Positions 19,234-28,487 of a stretch of DNA of 58,661 nucleotides are shown here, in pieces. The DNA comes from Xenococcaceae cyanobacterium MO_188.B29. GTDB lineage: Bacteria; Cyanobacteriota; Cyanobacteriia; Cyanobacteriales; Xenococcaceae. How positions within the stretch are numbered: position 1 is the first letter of the stretch; every line of letters starts with the position of its first letter. The position numbers were made by a program, and so were the translations under genes. The stretch covers positions 1 through 58,661 of the forward strand of contig JASJDI010000006.1 in NCBI GenBank assembly GCA_030065155.1. Direction: 5' to 3'. Below the pieces are notes generated by a model. It was given only the letters and a program-made list of their open reading frames with translations. It searched no databases and was not told the DNA's origin.

Positions 19234-20643
19234 TTAACTAGCCAGATTACTTTCTACCAACTGCTCATCATCTAATTCGTCAGTTTCTACCGTTTCCCAT
19301 TGACTAGCAAGAATAGCTAACATAAACCACCACAGAGTATTAATTTGGGGACGATACCAAACCGTATCTACAATACCATGAGCTAGCATACCGACAATAG
19401 CTGCTGTAGCTGCTACTACCCATAGTCCTTGACGAGCTTTAAGCCTACGCAAACGGTTAATCTGGCGTATTCCATGATTACAAGTAACCACAATCAACCA
19501 CAAAAAACAACCTAGCCCTAAATAACCCATTTCTACTAAATGTTCTAGAAAAATAGAATAGGCACTAAGAGCAGGATAACGACTATTCATATAGCGAGGA
19601 TAAACTTGGTTAAAAGCATCATGTCCAGGACCAATTCCAGTCAAGGGATAATCCCTAATCATCTTAAATACTGCTTCCCAAACATTGATGCGAAAATTGT
19701 TGCTGTCATCTGCACGACCAGCAAAAATACTCAAAAAACGTAATCTGAGAGGTTCTACAGAAATAATTGCTACGAGCAAGAGTCCCCCTAGACTACCAAA
19801 TACTAATGGTAATAACCAGACTCGCCAAAAACGAGGTAAATATTCGCGCCACCAATAATAAAGTAATAACAATAAAACGGCAATCATTGCTGCCATTGCT
19901 AACCAGGCACCACGACTATCAGTAAAATATAAACAAGCAGAATTAACACTTACCATAGTTACAGCTAAAGCTTTCTGCAGCCAACTACGCCAAATAAAAA
20001 CTGCTGCTATACTGAGAGCGATCGCACTTAAAAGATATCCTCCTAATAAGTTAGGATTTCCCAAATAACTATAAACTCTGGTATCGTTAGCCAAAGGAGA
20101 GTCAGGGTCATTCCAAGTAGCTAATTGTTCTACACCAATTAACTCCTGATGTATACCATAAGTACTAACCAATAAAGCAGCTAATAAAAAAGCTATAATT
20201 ACCCCAGAAGTTACCCAAGGCGATCGTAAGATTCTTGCTCCTAGGGCGAACATTCCCAAATGCAAAGTTAATATGATCCAGCCAGATAAAGCTGCGGACT
20301 TTACAGGAGAAAAAGCTGTAGCAATTGTGGCTACTAGCCAATATAAAAATACTAATATATGAATAGGCGTTATAGTTTGGCTATATTTTTCTGATAGAGT
20401 TAAAATAATCCAGTAGCTAGCTATCGCTAATAGAAGAACTCCAATCAAACTAGTGGAAACAAAAGGACTAAGTACTAATAAAGTGCCAAGTAAACAAGCA
20501 CCTAGAAATTCTGTCCACTGGAGCAGCAAGCTACCTCCATGCCAAGAAGATAGTATGCCTACTAGTCGATAAAAGTAGCTGGAATTTAGCCATTTAGACC
20601 AATGCAAGTTAGCAAGTGCTATTTTCGTCCAGGCTGAATTCAT
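19234..20643 (-). CDS. ictB: IctB family putative inorganic-carbon / Wzy-like membrane protein
   Basis: A 469-residue polytopic protein with about ten hydrophobic helices. It matches the cyanobacterial IctB family in its N-terminal SWHGGSLLLQWTEFLGACLLG, in YSYLGNPNLLGGYLLS and DSRGAWLAM, and in the large loop NVWEAVFKMIRDYPLTGIGP. IctB was named for a mutant phenotype in inorganic-carbon accumulation, but the fold belongs to the O-antigen ligase/polymerase (Wzy_C) group and direct bicarbonate transport is not established. It lies 88 bases downstream of the pseudokinase gene on the same strand. Confidence 0.88.
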   Translation of the reverse strand: MNSAWTKIALANLHWSKWLNSSYFYRLVGILSSWHGGSLLLQWTEFLGACLLGTLLVLSPFVSTSLIGVLLLAIASYWIILTLSEKYSQTITPIHILVFLYWLVATIATAFSPVKSAALSGWIILTLHLGMFALGARILRSPWVTSGVIIAFLLAALLVSTYGIHQELIGVEQLATWNDPDSPLANDTRVYSYLGNPNLLGGYLLSAIALSIAAVFIWRSWLQKALAVTMVSVNSACLYFTDSRGAWLAMAAMIAVLLLLLYYWWREYLPRFWRVWLLPLVFGSLGGLLLVAIISVEPLRLRFLSIFAGRADDSNNFRINVWEAVFKMIRDYPLTGIGPGHDAFNQVYPRYMNSRYPALSAYSIFLEHLVEMGYLGLGCFLWLIVVTCNHGIRQINRLRRLKARQGLWVVAATAAIVGMLAHGIVDTVWYRPQINTLWWFMLAILASQWETVETDELDDEQLVESNLAS

Positions 20644-20731
20644 AGTATCTATGAATAGAAAATATTATTGATAAGGTTAATATTTTTGCAGTTTAACCTA
20701 GTTTTACAAATATAAAAAGATATTTTATTTT

Positions 20732-22288
20732 CTATTCTTGTTCAGATTCTATTTTAGGGAATTGTAAGATATAGCGATATCCAGACTCTGGTGAACCTTG
20801 AACTAAGACTTGACCTCCATGAATTTCTACCAGATGGCAAGTTAGTAGTAATCCCAAAAGATCGCGAGAAATTTTGTCATTGGAGCTTTTAGTAGGTTTC
20901 TCTCCACTATCCAAAATATGGATTAAGGCTGAAGAAGTAAGTACTTGATTTCCTAATAAAACATTATTGCCCATACCTGCATTTAAAGTATTTACAGAAT
21001 TATTGTCATTGAGGGCTAAAGCTTTAGTCACAGACTGAGAATATAATTCAGCTTGAGGTAAACCGTCTCCTAACCAAGGATGAGAAAGCCAAACAGCAAT
21101 ATTTAATGCTCTATTTCTACGGGAAACATGAATTCTTACCTCACCACCAGCCTCAGACATTTCTAAGACACTAATAATTAGGTAATAAAGAGCCTGTTTA
21201 ACTTTCTCTTTATCTAGAGACCAAATACGATTACCTGGCTCTACAGATAAGCGGAGAGTTTGTTGTTGTTGTCTGGCTACATCTACTAAATTATTAATAA
21301 CTTGCTGAGAAATCATTTCTACATCTGTCGAAGAAGTTTGTAACTCAGCATCTCGCTCTCTTAAAACTCCAAGATTAACAATTTCATCAACTAGAGAAAT
21401 AAGATTTTGACCACTGTTATGAATAATTTCCAAGTATTCTTTTTGTTTATTAGTTAAAGGACCATAAACTTCCCTTCTTAGCACACTTGCCATACCAATA
21501 ACAGAAGTTAACGGAGTACGCAATTCTTGAGTCAGTTGTGCTAGTAGTCTTACTTTGATTGAATTAGTAGAATTAAACTTCTTAGAGGGTTGAGGCAATA
21601 TTTCTTGTTTGGTCACAGAAGGGGTTTGCCAATTAGACCCTACAGGATGAATAACCGATAAGTTGTGAGCATGATCGGTTGCTCTTTGCCCCTGAGTTTT
21701 GATTAGGGTATCTCGCTCGAATTCTCTTAAACACCAACGGGCTGTTAAGGCCAAAAAATCTGCATCCTTATCGCTAAATTGCCTAGGTTCAACATCCATA
21801 ACCTCTAAAGTCCCTATACATAAGCCTTCAGAGCTAATTAGAGGAACTCCAAGATAAGCTCTAATACCATAGTGCTGTACGAGGCTGCTGCTGGCAAATA
21901 CTGAATTAGTTAAAGCATTTTCGATGCACAGAGCTTGTTCGCTATCTACTACATAAGTACTAAAAGACTCTATTAAAGGCAATTTTCTGTGCGTAGCCAA
22001 CTGATTCATTAATCCAATTTTGGATAGACCAGAAGCAGACTTAAACCATAGTTCATTTTCAACTACCAAGCTCAAAATACAAATTGGAGTTTCTAGAAAA
22101 CCAGAGGCTGTTTGTGTTGCTTCTTCAAAAACAGGAACTGTCTCAGCTACTAACAAACCAAGCTTACTAAGAGCGTTTAGTCTTTTTTGTTCTCTAACTA
22201 TGGGAGTGAAACCATCTAAACGGCAAAAGAGTCTGTTTTTTGGTTTAGTCATATTATTGACTCTTATCTCTAAATCTACTGCTTGCAC
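20732..22288 (-). CDS. GAF-domain degenerate histidine kinase (likely pseudokinase)
   Basis: A 518-residue protein with an N-terminal GAF domain (about 40-190: LGVPLISSEGLCIGTLEVMD, FSDKDADFLALTARW), then a DHp helix and a C-terminal GHKL-like domain. The dimerisation helix reads LTQELRTPL, so the phospho-acceptor His is Gln254 (codon at 21527-21529). The ATPase part is also eroded: the N-box position reads YLIISVLEMS where NLLxNAxKFT is expected, no DxGxG box is visible, and the G2-like region reads LLGLLLTCHLVEIHGG. Canonical autophosphorylation therefore looks impossible, although dimerisation and ligand binding may persist. It sits between gun4 and ictB. A second possible start is Met13. 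Confidence 0.85.
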   Translation of the reverse strand: MQAVDLEIRVNNMTKPKNRLFCRLDGFTPIVREQKRLNALSKLGLLVAETVPVFEEATQTASGFLETPICILSLVVENELWFKSASGLSKIGLMNQLATHRKLPLIESFSTYVVDSEQALCIENALTNSVFASSSLVQHYGIRAYLGVPLISSEGLCIGTLEVMDVEPRQFSDKDADFLALTARWCLREFERDTLIKTQGQRATDHAHNLSVIHPVGSNWQTPSVTKQEILPQPSKKFNSTNSIKVRLLAQLTQELRTPLTSVIGMASVLRREVYGPLTNKQKEYLEIIHNSGQNLISLVDEIVNLGVLRERDAELQTSSTDVEMISQQVINNLVDVARQQQQTLRLSVEPGNRIWSLDKEKVKQALYYLIISVLEMSEAGGEVRIHVSRRNRALNIAVWLSHPWLGDGLPQAELYSQSVTKALALNDNNSVNTLNAGMGNNVLLGNQVLTSSALIHILDSGEKPTKSSNDKISRDLLGLLLTCHLVEIHGGQVLVQGSPESGYRYILQFPKIESEQE

Positions 22289-22589
22289 TTGATATTACTA
22301 AATTTAATAATTAGAACTGTAATAATAGGTATTGGCTTGGGGAGCATGATTAATCTATAAATCTCTATTAAGATAACAATATATCTGAATAGATATAGTT
22401 CTTGGCTTTTTATCAGAGAAAATAGTGCTAAATAATGCTTTCCTTAGCTTGTTATTTTTAAAGTTCCCTAAAAAACCTTTAAACGAACATTTTAAGAGAT
22501 ATTATTAAAAATATATTTTAGTTAAAAACGAAAGTTTTCTCTAATTTGATAGTTAAAAGAGTTTTGCCAACAAGAGTATTATTAAATAA
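22289..22589. other. AT-rich intergenic region
   Basis: Between gun4 and the GAF-kinase gene there are 301 AT-rich bases with many A/T runs and no coding frame or clear hairpin. It probably holds the promoter of the GAF-kinase/ictB pair. Confidence 0.4.
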
Positions 22590-23276
22590 TTAGGTTGACC
22601 AAACTGGATGAGAAAATATAGATGAAATTACTCTAACACCTCGTAGTTGATTGGATAAAGGTAAATGTCCTTTGGGCGCACTCAAATCCCAAGTAAATTC
22701 TTTTGGATAACGAGTCCAATTGTTGTCAATTTTCCAGCCTATTTTGTACCAAAGTTGAGAGAAATCTTGCCCAAGAGAAAGCCAAATTTTCCTTTGTACA
22801 GAAAAGCCAAATTTTCCTTCTGAATAAATAAACCAAAGTCGATCTAGAGTAAATAAATCTGTCGAGGGAAAATTATCTACTTCAGTAAAATATAGCCATT
22901 TTCTTTTTATGGCTGATTCTCCAGCTAATTCGCATAGTTTCTGTAGAGTTAGGACATCTGCACCTTGAAAATCCTGCTGGGCTAGTAACTGTTGGAGGTG
23001 ATGATAATCAATATTCCTGGCTGAATTGAGAGGAACAACACCATAGGGTACCTTAGCTTGCAAAAACTGTTGAGTTCTAGCTGTATTTGCCTTATATAGA
23101 GCTTGATATATTTTTCCTGTGACTAGGTTAGGTGGTTCATCTAGATGAGAAGATAAAAATTCAATCAGGAATTCCTGTCCAGCTTCTCCCGTTGCAGATA
23201 TTTGAGGTATTAATTTTAGTTGGTTAAGCGAGGATTCTAATGAGAACTTTTGGCTAAGTTGGCTAATATCTTCCAT
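22590..23276 (-). CDS. gun4: GUN4-domain tetrapyrrole-binding protein
   Basis: A 228-residue protein with an N-terminal helical bundle (about 1-85) and a C-terminal GUN4 domain (about 88-228). The domain opens with DYHHLQQLLAQQDFQGADVLT and contains KRKWLYFTEVDNFPSTDLFTLDRLWFIYS cut into the usual helices, FGFSVQRKIW, and the closing GHLPLSNQLRG. Gun4 binds protoporphyrin IX and Mg-protoporphyrin and stimulates Mg-chelatase at the chlorophyll branch point. Length and the two-domain form match the genuine Gun4 of cyanobacteria rather than the many GUN4 domains fused to kinases. Neighbours on the same strand are a response regulator upstream and a degenerate kinase downstream. Confidence 0.92.
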   Translation of the reverse strand: MEDISQLSQKFSLESSLNQLKLIPQISATGEAGQEFLIEFLSSHLDEPPNLVTGKIYQALYKANTARTQQFLQAKVPYGVVPLNSARNIDYHHLQQLLAQQDFQGADVLTLQKLCELAGESAIKRKWLYFTEVDNFPSTDLFTLDRLWFIYSEGKFGFSVQRKIWLSLGQDFSQLWYKIGWKIDNNWTRYPKEFTWDLSAPKGHLPLSNQLRGVRVISSIFSHPVWST

Positions 23277-23521
23277 ACAACAACATCACTTGGCTAGCAG
23301 TCACTCAAATACACTGCAAAAATAGTTACAGTCTTTATTTCGAGAATCATCCTAAGTGTTTGTACTTAGGCTCGATCCGTTGTTCTAATCCTATCACACA
23401 ATTAGCTATCAACTATCAATAAAATACGCAGATAAAATTTTTGAGTTTTTACTCATCAACTCTTAGCTAAGAAATACTTGAAAAATAACACTTTTAGAAT
23501 TTTCTCTCAGCCGAAAAATGA

Positions 23522-24232
23522 CTATTGTTTTTCGGCTTTTTCATAGCCTTGTTCGTAAGCAAAACGAACTAGTTGGGTACGATTTTCTAAATTTAGTTTA
23601 TTTAAGATATTACTCAGATGAGTTTGAACTGTGCGAGGGCTTATGTATAGTAGTTCACTGATTTGTTTATTAGTAAAACCTTGAATAACCTCCCAAAATA
23701 CCCTTTCTTCAGCAGGAGTTAGGGGTAAGGGTTCTGGTTTATTTTTTAGTTCATCCCAATTATTAGGATTGGCTGAGGAGAGTGGGGAGGAAATTATGCT
23801 TTGAGTCACAGAATGAGAATTAGCAAGTTGCTGCATGAGATGAACAATTTCTGAATGGATGCGACGCGATCGCTCTAACATTCCTTCAATCTTGGCAAGC
23901 AATTCTTTCATCTCAAAAGGCTTGGTTAGATAATCATCAGCACCACTGGAATGGCCTTCAACGCGGTGATCTAGATCGGTTTTAGCAGAAAGAAAAATAA
24001 AGGGGACTAACTGTCCAGATGGTTGAGAGCGCAATTGACGACAAAATTCAAATCCATCCATTTCTGGCATAGAAACATCAGAAACAACAATATCGGGAAT
24101 ATCTTGCGTAAAAGCAGCTAAGGCTTCTTTCCCTGAATGCACAGTTTTAACTTGATATCCTTGCTGTTCCAAAGTATGCTTTAAGACCGTGCGTAAAATG
24201 CTATCGTCGTCTACAACCAAAACTTTTTTCAT
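23522..24232 (-). CDS. LuxR/NarL-type response regulator
   Basis: About 236 residues. The receiver domain (1-120) has the acidic pair in LVVDDDSILRTVL, the phospho-acceptor Asp in PDIVVSDVSMPEMDGFEF, the Thr/Ser position in IFLSAKT and the Lys in DDYLTKPFEM. A linker leads to a C-terminal LuxR helix-turn-helix (LTPAEERVFWEVIQGFTNKQ, then ISELLYISPRTVQTHLSNIL). It should bind DNA when phosphorylated. The frame is open from an ATG at 24253, but the ATG at 24232 gives the normal MKKVLVVDDD start. The cognate kinase is unknown; the only kinase-like gene nearby lacks its His. It is divergent from icd. Confidence 0.93.
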   Translation of the reverse strand: MKKVLVVDDDSILRTVLKHTLEQQGYQVKTVHSGKEALAAFTQDIPDIVVSDVSMPEMDGFEFCRQLRSQPSGQLVPFIFLSAKTDLDHRVEGHSSGADDYLTKPFEMKELLAKIEGMLERSRRIHSEIVHLMQQLANSHSVTQSIISSPLSSANPNNWDELKNKPEPLPLTPAEERVFWEVIQGFTNKQISELLYISPRTVQTHLSNILNKLNLENRTQLVRFAYEQGYEKAEKQ

Positions 24233-24347
24233 TATGCCTTTGTGTATATCCACCCAGAGATCTTAATCAATTATATTGTTTTATCCTGACTACAGAATCA
24301 AAACTTTTAGGGTGTTCTACCTCTAGTTTAAATCAACCAAACCTATT

Positions 24348-24361
24348 GTAACCTTAATTAC
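24348..24361 (+). promoter_or_regulatory. candidate NtcA box upstream of icd
   Basis: GTAACCTTAATTAC fits the palindromic NtcA consensus GTA-N8-TAC exactly. NtcA regulation of icd is known in other cyanobacteria. Here the box ends only 24 bases before the icd start codon, so the usual class II arrangement (box, about 22 bases, then a -10 element) has no room. It could act differently, serve the divergent regulator gene, or be a chance match. Confidence 0.4.
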
Positions 24362-24385
24362 ATCTTTTTCCTAGTTGTAACAAAT

Positions 24386-25804
24386 ATGTACGAACAATTA
24401 ATTCCCCCAACTACTGGCTCGAAAATTACCTTCAAAGCTGGCAAACCGAGCGTTCCAGATAATCCGATTATTCCTTTCATTCGTGGTGATGGTACAGGAG
24501 TAGATATTTGGCCAGCTACAGAAAAAGTGATTGATGCTGCGGTGAAGAAAGCTTATGGCGATCGACGTAAAATTAGTTGGTTTAAGGTCTATGCTGGGGA
24601 CGAAGCCTGCGAGAAATACGGTACTTATCAATATTTGCCAGAAGATACTCTCAAAGCTATTAAAGAATATGGTATTGCTATTAAAGGCCCTCTAACTACT
24701 CCTGTGGGTGGTGGTATTCGCTCTCTTAATGTTGCTCTAAGGCAAATTTTTAATCTTTATGCCTGTGTACGTCCTTGTCGTTACTATCCAGGTACTCCCT
24801 CTCCCCATAAATATCCTGAAAAACTAGATGTAATCGTCTATAGAGAAAATACGGAAGATATTTACCTGGGCATTGAGTGGAAACAAGGAGATGCCATTGC
24901 TAATAAACTGATTCAATTGCTCAATCAAGAATTGATTCCTGCTACAGCAGAACATGGCAAGAAACAAATTCCTCTAGATTCAGGTATTGGTATTAAACCT
25001 ATCAGTAAAACTGGTTCTCAAAGGCTGATTGGACGTGCTATTCAACAAGCCCTGAGATTACCAAAGTCCAAACAAAAAGTAACCTTGGTACATAAAGGTA
25101 ATATTATGAAGTACACCGAGGGAGCATTTCGGGATTGGGGTTATGAATTAGCAACCACCGAGTTTAGGGCTGAATGCGTTACGGAAAGAGAATCTTGGAT
25201 ACTAAGTAACAAGGAAGCAAATCCAGACATTACCATCGAAGAAAATGCTCGTAAAATTGAGCCTGGGTATGATGCTCTTACACCAGAAAAGCAGCAGGAA
25301 ATCAAACAAGAAGTTGAAACTGTACTGAAAAACATTTGGGATAGTCATGGTGAGGGGAAATGGCAAGATAAAGTAATGGTTAATGACCGTATTGCTGATA
25401 GTATCTTCCAACAAATCCAAACTCGTCCTGATGAATACTCTATTTTGGCAACAATGAATTTAAATGGAGACTATATTTCTGATGCAGCAGCAGCAGTTGT
25501 AGGGGGATTAGGGATGAGTCCAGGGGCTAATATTGGCGATAATTGTGCCATTTTTGAGGCTACTCATGGTACTGCCCCCAAACACGCTGGGAAAAATCGG
25601 ATTAACCCAGGTTCAGTGATTCTTTCTGGGGTAATGATGCTGGAATTTATGGGTTGGCAGGAAGCAGCAGATTTAATTCAAAAAGGTATTGCTGGAGCGA
25701 TCGCGAGTAGTCAAGTAACTTATGATTTAGCTAGGCTGATGAATCCTCCTGTTGAACCTTTAAGCTGTTCTGATTTTGCTCAAGCTATTATTGATAATTT
25801 CTAA
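24386..25804 (+). CDS. icd: NADP-dependent isocitrate dehydrogenase
   Basis: A 472-residue enzyme that oxidatively decarboxylates isocitrate to 2-oxoglutarate, the carbon skeleton for ammonium assimilation and the NtcA/PII signal in cyanobacteria. It shows [17 protein letters not shown], the substrate loop [40 protein letters not shown], and the coenzyme region [20 protein letters not shown]. Length matches the cyanobacterial NADP enzyme. The HAD gene follows after two bases, so the two are probably cotranscribed. Confidence 0.97.
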   Translation: MYEQLIPPTTGSKITFKAGKPSVPDNPIIPFIRGDGTGVDIWPATEKVIDAAVKKAYGDRRKISWFKVYAGDEACEKYGTYQYLPEDTLKAIKEYGIAIKGPLTTPVGGGIRSLNVALRQIFNLYACVRPCRYYPGTPSPHKYPEKLDVIVYRENTEDIYLGIEWKQGDAIANKLIQLLNQELIPATAEHGKKQIPLDSGIGIKPISKTGSQRLIGRAIQQALRLPKSKQKVTLVHKGNIMKYTEGAFRDWGYELATTEFRAECVTERESWILSNKEANPDITIEENARKIEPGYDALTPEKQQEIKQEVETVLKNIWDSHGEGKWQDKVMVNDRIADSIFQQIQTRPDEYSILATMNLNGDYISDAAAAVVGGLGMSPGANIGDNCAIFEATHGTAPKHAGKNRINPGSVILSGVMMLEFMGWQEAADLIQKGIAGAIASSQVTYDLARLMNPPVEPLSCSDFAQAIIDNF

Positions 25805-25806
25805 GT

Positions 25807-26502
25807 ATGGCAAAGCCCAAAGTAATCTTTTTTGATGCAGTCGGGACTCTATTTGGCATACGCGGTAGCGTAGGGGAAGTATATAGGGAAATTGCCCTAG
25901 AATTTGGCATTGATATTGCTGCTGAAAGTTTAGAACAAGCTTTTCGGGCAAGTTTCAAGCACTCTTCCCCACCTACTTTTCCTGGTGTCAAAGCAGAAGA
26001 CATACCTCAACAAGAGTTTAGTTGGTGGCGAGGGATTGTCTTATCTACTTTTGCTCAGGCTAATAGTTTAAATCAATTTACTGATTTTGAACTTTTCTTT
26101 GCTAGGCTCTATAAACACTTTGCAGGAGCAAAACCATGGTATATTTATCCTGATGTTGTTCCTGCTTTAGAATATTGGCAACAACAGAAAGTATCTCTGG
26201 GAATTATTTCTAATTTTGATACTCGTTTGTTTCAAGTATTAAAGCTTTTGGATTTAGAGCATTTCTTCTCCAGTGTTACCGTTTCTTCTTTGAGTGGGGC
26301 TGCTAAACCAGATAGTAAAATTTTTATTACTGCTTTAGCTAAACATGATTGTTATCCTGCCGAAGCGTGGCATATTGGAGATAGCAAGGGTGAGGATTAC
26401 CAGGGGGCTAAAGAGGTTGGGATGAAATCTTGGTGGCTCCATCGCAATCACGGGTTGATTATAGGTGAAAACCAGCTACCCAATTTAAACAGTCTGAGAT
26501 AG
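25807..26502 (+). CDS. HAD-IA hydrolase (REG-2/HDHD3-like)
   Basis: A 231-residue HAD-superfamily protein. Motif I is FFDAVGTLFG, where the nucleophile Asp is present but the second Asp of DxD is Val, as in the REG-2-like subgroup. Motif II is LGIISNFDTR, the Lys is in SLSGAAKPDSKIF, and motif IV is WHIGDSKGEDYQGAKEVG. It probably hydrolyses a small phosphate ester; the altered DxD makes classical phosphatase activity less certain. It starts two bases after the icd stop codon. Confidence 0.88.
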   Translation: MAKPKVIFFDAVGTLFGIRGSVGEVYREIALEFGIDIAAESLEQAFRASFKHSSPPTFPGVKAEDIPQQEFSWWRGIVLSTFAQANSLNQFTDFELFFARLYKHFAGAKPWYIYPDVVPALEYWQQQKVSLGIISNFDTRLFQVLKLLDLEHFFSSVTVSSLSGAAKPDSKIFITALAKHDCYPAEAWHIGDSKGEDYQGAKEVGMKSWWLHRNHGLIIGENQLPNLNSLR

Positions 26503-26560
26503 ACTTGTGGTGAAATAATTAATATTAAAAGAAATGCTGTGGGATTAGGAGGTAATTACC

Positions 26561-27457
26561 TTGGATACAGCCAATCAACAAAGAATTTTAGGTTATTTTA
26601 TAGAGGAAGCTAAAGAACACTTACAAACTTTAGAAAAAGGCATATTACAGTTATCCACTTCTGCTCAAGATGCGGAAATGGTTAATGAAATGTTTCGTGC
26701 TGCTCATTCGGTTAAGGGTGGGGCAGCGATGTTAGGTTACACTAGTATCCAGAAAACAGCCCATCGTTTAGAAGATGCTTTTAAAATGCTCAAAGAATCT
26801 TCAATCGATGTAGACAACAAACTAGAATCTTTGTTTCTTGATGGCTATGATTATTTGAAGGATTTAGTTGAACGTCTAGAAAACTCAGCAGAATTTAGTG
26901 ACAACGATGCTATCGAGATATTAGAGCAAGCAGAGTCTAATTTCACTGTCTTACAAAAATATCTTCAAGAGCTAAATGCAGGAGTAAGCTTAACGGAAAC
27001 CACTGAACCTTCTATTGACATTGCTGAGCAAGTTAAAGAAACTCTCAAGCAAATGTTGCAGCTATTTAAGCAGGAAGCATCTACAGAAAATAGGCAAAAA
27101 TTGCAGCAACTGTGTCTTAATTTAGGTGAAATAGCCCCCGAAGAGAAAAATTGGCAAAACTTACTTGTTACTGCCCAGAAAGCTCTAACTAACACTAGAT
27201 ACCCTTATAATACTATCGCTCAAATAGTTATCAAAGAGCTAAAGATATCTGGCGATCGTCTGCATTTCGGTCAAATTGAGCAAATTGTACCCAGTAAAAA
27301 TCTACAACAATTAGCTAATACGGCAACTGCTACGTCAACATCACAGGTGATGCTACCAACTGAACCCAAAGCAGCAGCAATTACGCTGATGAAGACATTT
27401 AATAGACAGCAATTAGTACAAATTGTGCAAATTATTTCTAGTAAATTACAAGGTTAA
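26561..27457 (+). CDS. Hpt-domain phosphotransfer protein
   Basis: A 298-residue protein. Its first 110 residues form a histidine phosphotransfer domain with the phosphorylatable His49 in FRAAHSVKGGAAMLGY and the following KTAHRLEDAFKML helix, as in the P1 domain of CheA/PilL proteins. The remainder is Gln- and Glu-rich and helical, with no kinase or receiver domain, so it would relay phosphate between other two-component partners. It begins with TTG at 26561, supported by a strong AGGAGG at 26547-26552 with eight-base spacing. It follows the HAD gene by 58 bases. Confidence 0.88.
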   Translation: MDTANQQRILGYFIEEAKEHLQTLEKGILQLSTSAQDAEMVNEMFRAAHSVKGGAAMLGYTSIQKTAHRLEDAFKMLKESSIDVDNKLESLFLDGYDYLKDLVERLENSAEFSDNDAIEILEQAESNFTVLQKYLQELNAGVSLTETTEPSIDIAEQVKETLKQMLQLFKQEASTENRQKLQQLCLNLGEIAPEEKNWQNLLVTAQKALTNTRYPYNTIAQIVIKELKISGDRLHFGQIEQIVPSKNLQQLANTATATSTSQVMLPTEPKAAAITLMKTFNRQQLVQIVQIISSKLQG

Positions 27458-27552
27458 TAGACTTCAATTTTAATATAAAGTTTTGTAAATTAAATAATAT
27501 TAATCTATAACGCAATATAGACCTATAATTTTAGATATAGGTAAGATTATTT

Positions 27553-27825
27553 GTGTTTCAACTCGTGTATTATTCCTTCGTTGAGGCAATTGAGCCGTTT
27601 ACAGATTTACTTCGATTTTGCTGCGCTTGTTTACTATTAACTGTATTTATTTGGAGTTTATTTAGTTTTGTTATTGATGCCATAGCAAGAGCAAAACAAA
27701 TGCATCAGATACCTTGTACTCAGTGTCGCTTTTTTACCAACAATTACACCCTAAAGTGTACAGTTAATCCTCATATTGCTAATACGGAAAAGGCGATCGA
27801 TTGTTCTGACTACCAAAATAATTAA
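27553..27825 (+). CDS. small membrane protein with Cys-rich tail
   Basis: A 90-residue protein from a GTG start. One hydrophobic helix (about 22-48, LLRFCCACLLLTVFIWSLFSF) is followed by a soluble tail with CTQCRFFTNNYTLKCTVNP and a last Cys in AIDCSDY. The CxxC plus two more Cys could bind a metal or form disulfides; the pattern looks conserved rather than random. Function is unknown. It lies between the Hpt gene and a cupin gene, all on the plus strand. Confidence 0.65.
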   Translation: MFQLVYYSFVEAIEPFTDLLRFCCACLLLTVFIWSLFSFVIDAIARAKQMHQIPCTQCRFFTNNYTLKCTVNPHIANTEKAIDCSDYQNN

Positions 27826-27849
27826 GTTATTTAACTTAATATTCAACTT

Positions 27850-28215
27850 ATGTTGATTCAAAAACTCAACAAGATGGAAGAGTTTATTGCAGGCGATGGC
27901 ACTCGTCTGCGAGAATTACTCCATCCAGATAAACAAGCAATAAAATTACGCTACAGTTTAGCTCATGCTATTGTAGAGGTCGGGCAAACATCAAAACCTC
28001 ATGCTTTAACTACTTCTGAGGTTTACTATCTTATTAGTGGTAGAGGAGAGATGCATATAGATGGCGAAACTCAGATAGTGGAAACGGGAGACGCTGTTTA
28101 TATTCCTCCTAATGCTCAACAATTTATTCGTAATTGTGGCGACGAGCCATTAATCTTTATTTGTATCGTCGATCCAGCTTGGCAAAAAGAGAACGAAATT
28201 GTTTGGGAAAATTGA
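27850..28215 (+). CDS. cupin-domain protein
   Basis: A 121-residue single-domain cupin. Motif 1 is recognisable in VEVGQTSKPHALTTSEVYYLISGRGEM (split here by the reader into its His and Glu ligands) and motif 2 in GDAVYIPPNAQQFIRNCG. The metal ligands are incomplete relative to the canonical HxH-E-H set: PHAL keeps one His and motif 2 has Gln where His is expected. It may bind a small ligand and lack oxygenase activity. The start could also be Met9 at 27874. It starts 24 bases after the preceding gene's stop. Confidence 0.8.
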   Translation: MLIQKLNKMEEFIAGDGTRLRELLHPDKQAIKLRYSLAHAIVEVGQTSKPHALTTSEVYYLISGRGEMHIDGETQIVETGDAVYIPPNAQQFIRNCGDEPLIFICIVDPAWQKENEIVWEN

Positions 28216-28239
28216 GAAAAATGGGTTTTAAATGGTGTT

Positions 28240-28470
28240 TAAATAAATTATAAAAAAACGATCGCCCAAGCAATATTAGGTCACCGTTACACCGCCGGGG
28301 AACGACGGTGCCTTCTTACGAAGTTTGCTCAAGTCGGCGGTAGTCGCTACAACGGGGGTACCCCCCGCAACGCGCTACCTTGGGAACCCGCCCAACGCAA
28401 CTTCGCGCTGCGGTGACCGGCGTTCCCCGGTCAAATTCACTAAAACCTAATCAGGCGATCAGTAATGTGA
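28240..28470. repeat. GC-rich palindromic repeat cluster
   Basis: A GC-rich island in AT-rich DNA between the convergent cupin and apcF genes. GGTCACCG (28279) pairs with CGGTGACC (28411), CCGGGGAACG (28295) pairs with CGTTCCCCGG (28421), and GGGGGTACCCCC (28354-28365) is a perfect palindrome. The two long pairs interleave rather than nest. The 15-mer AACCCGCCCAACGCA at 28385 recurs at 45649, so it belongs to a dispersed family. The short ORF across it is not a gene. Confidence 0.7.
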
Positions 28471-28487
28471 TTTTTATAAAAAAATTA

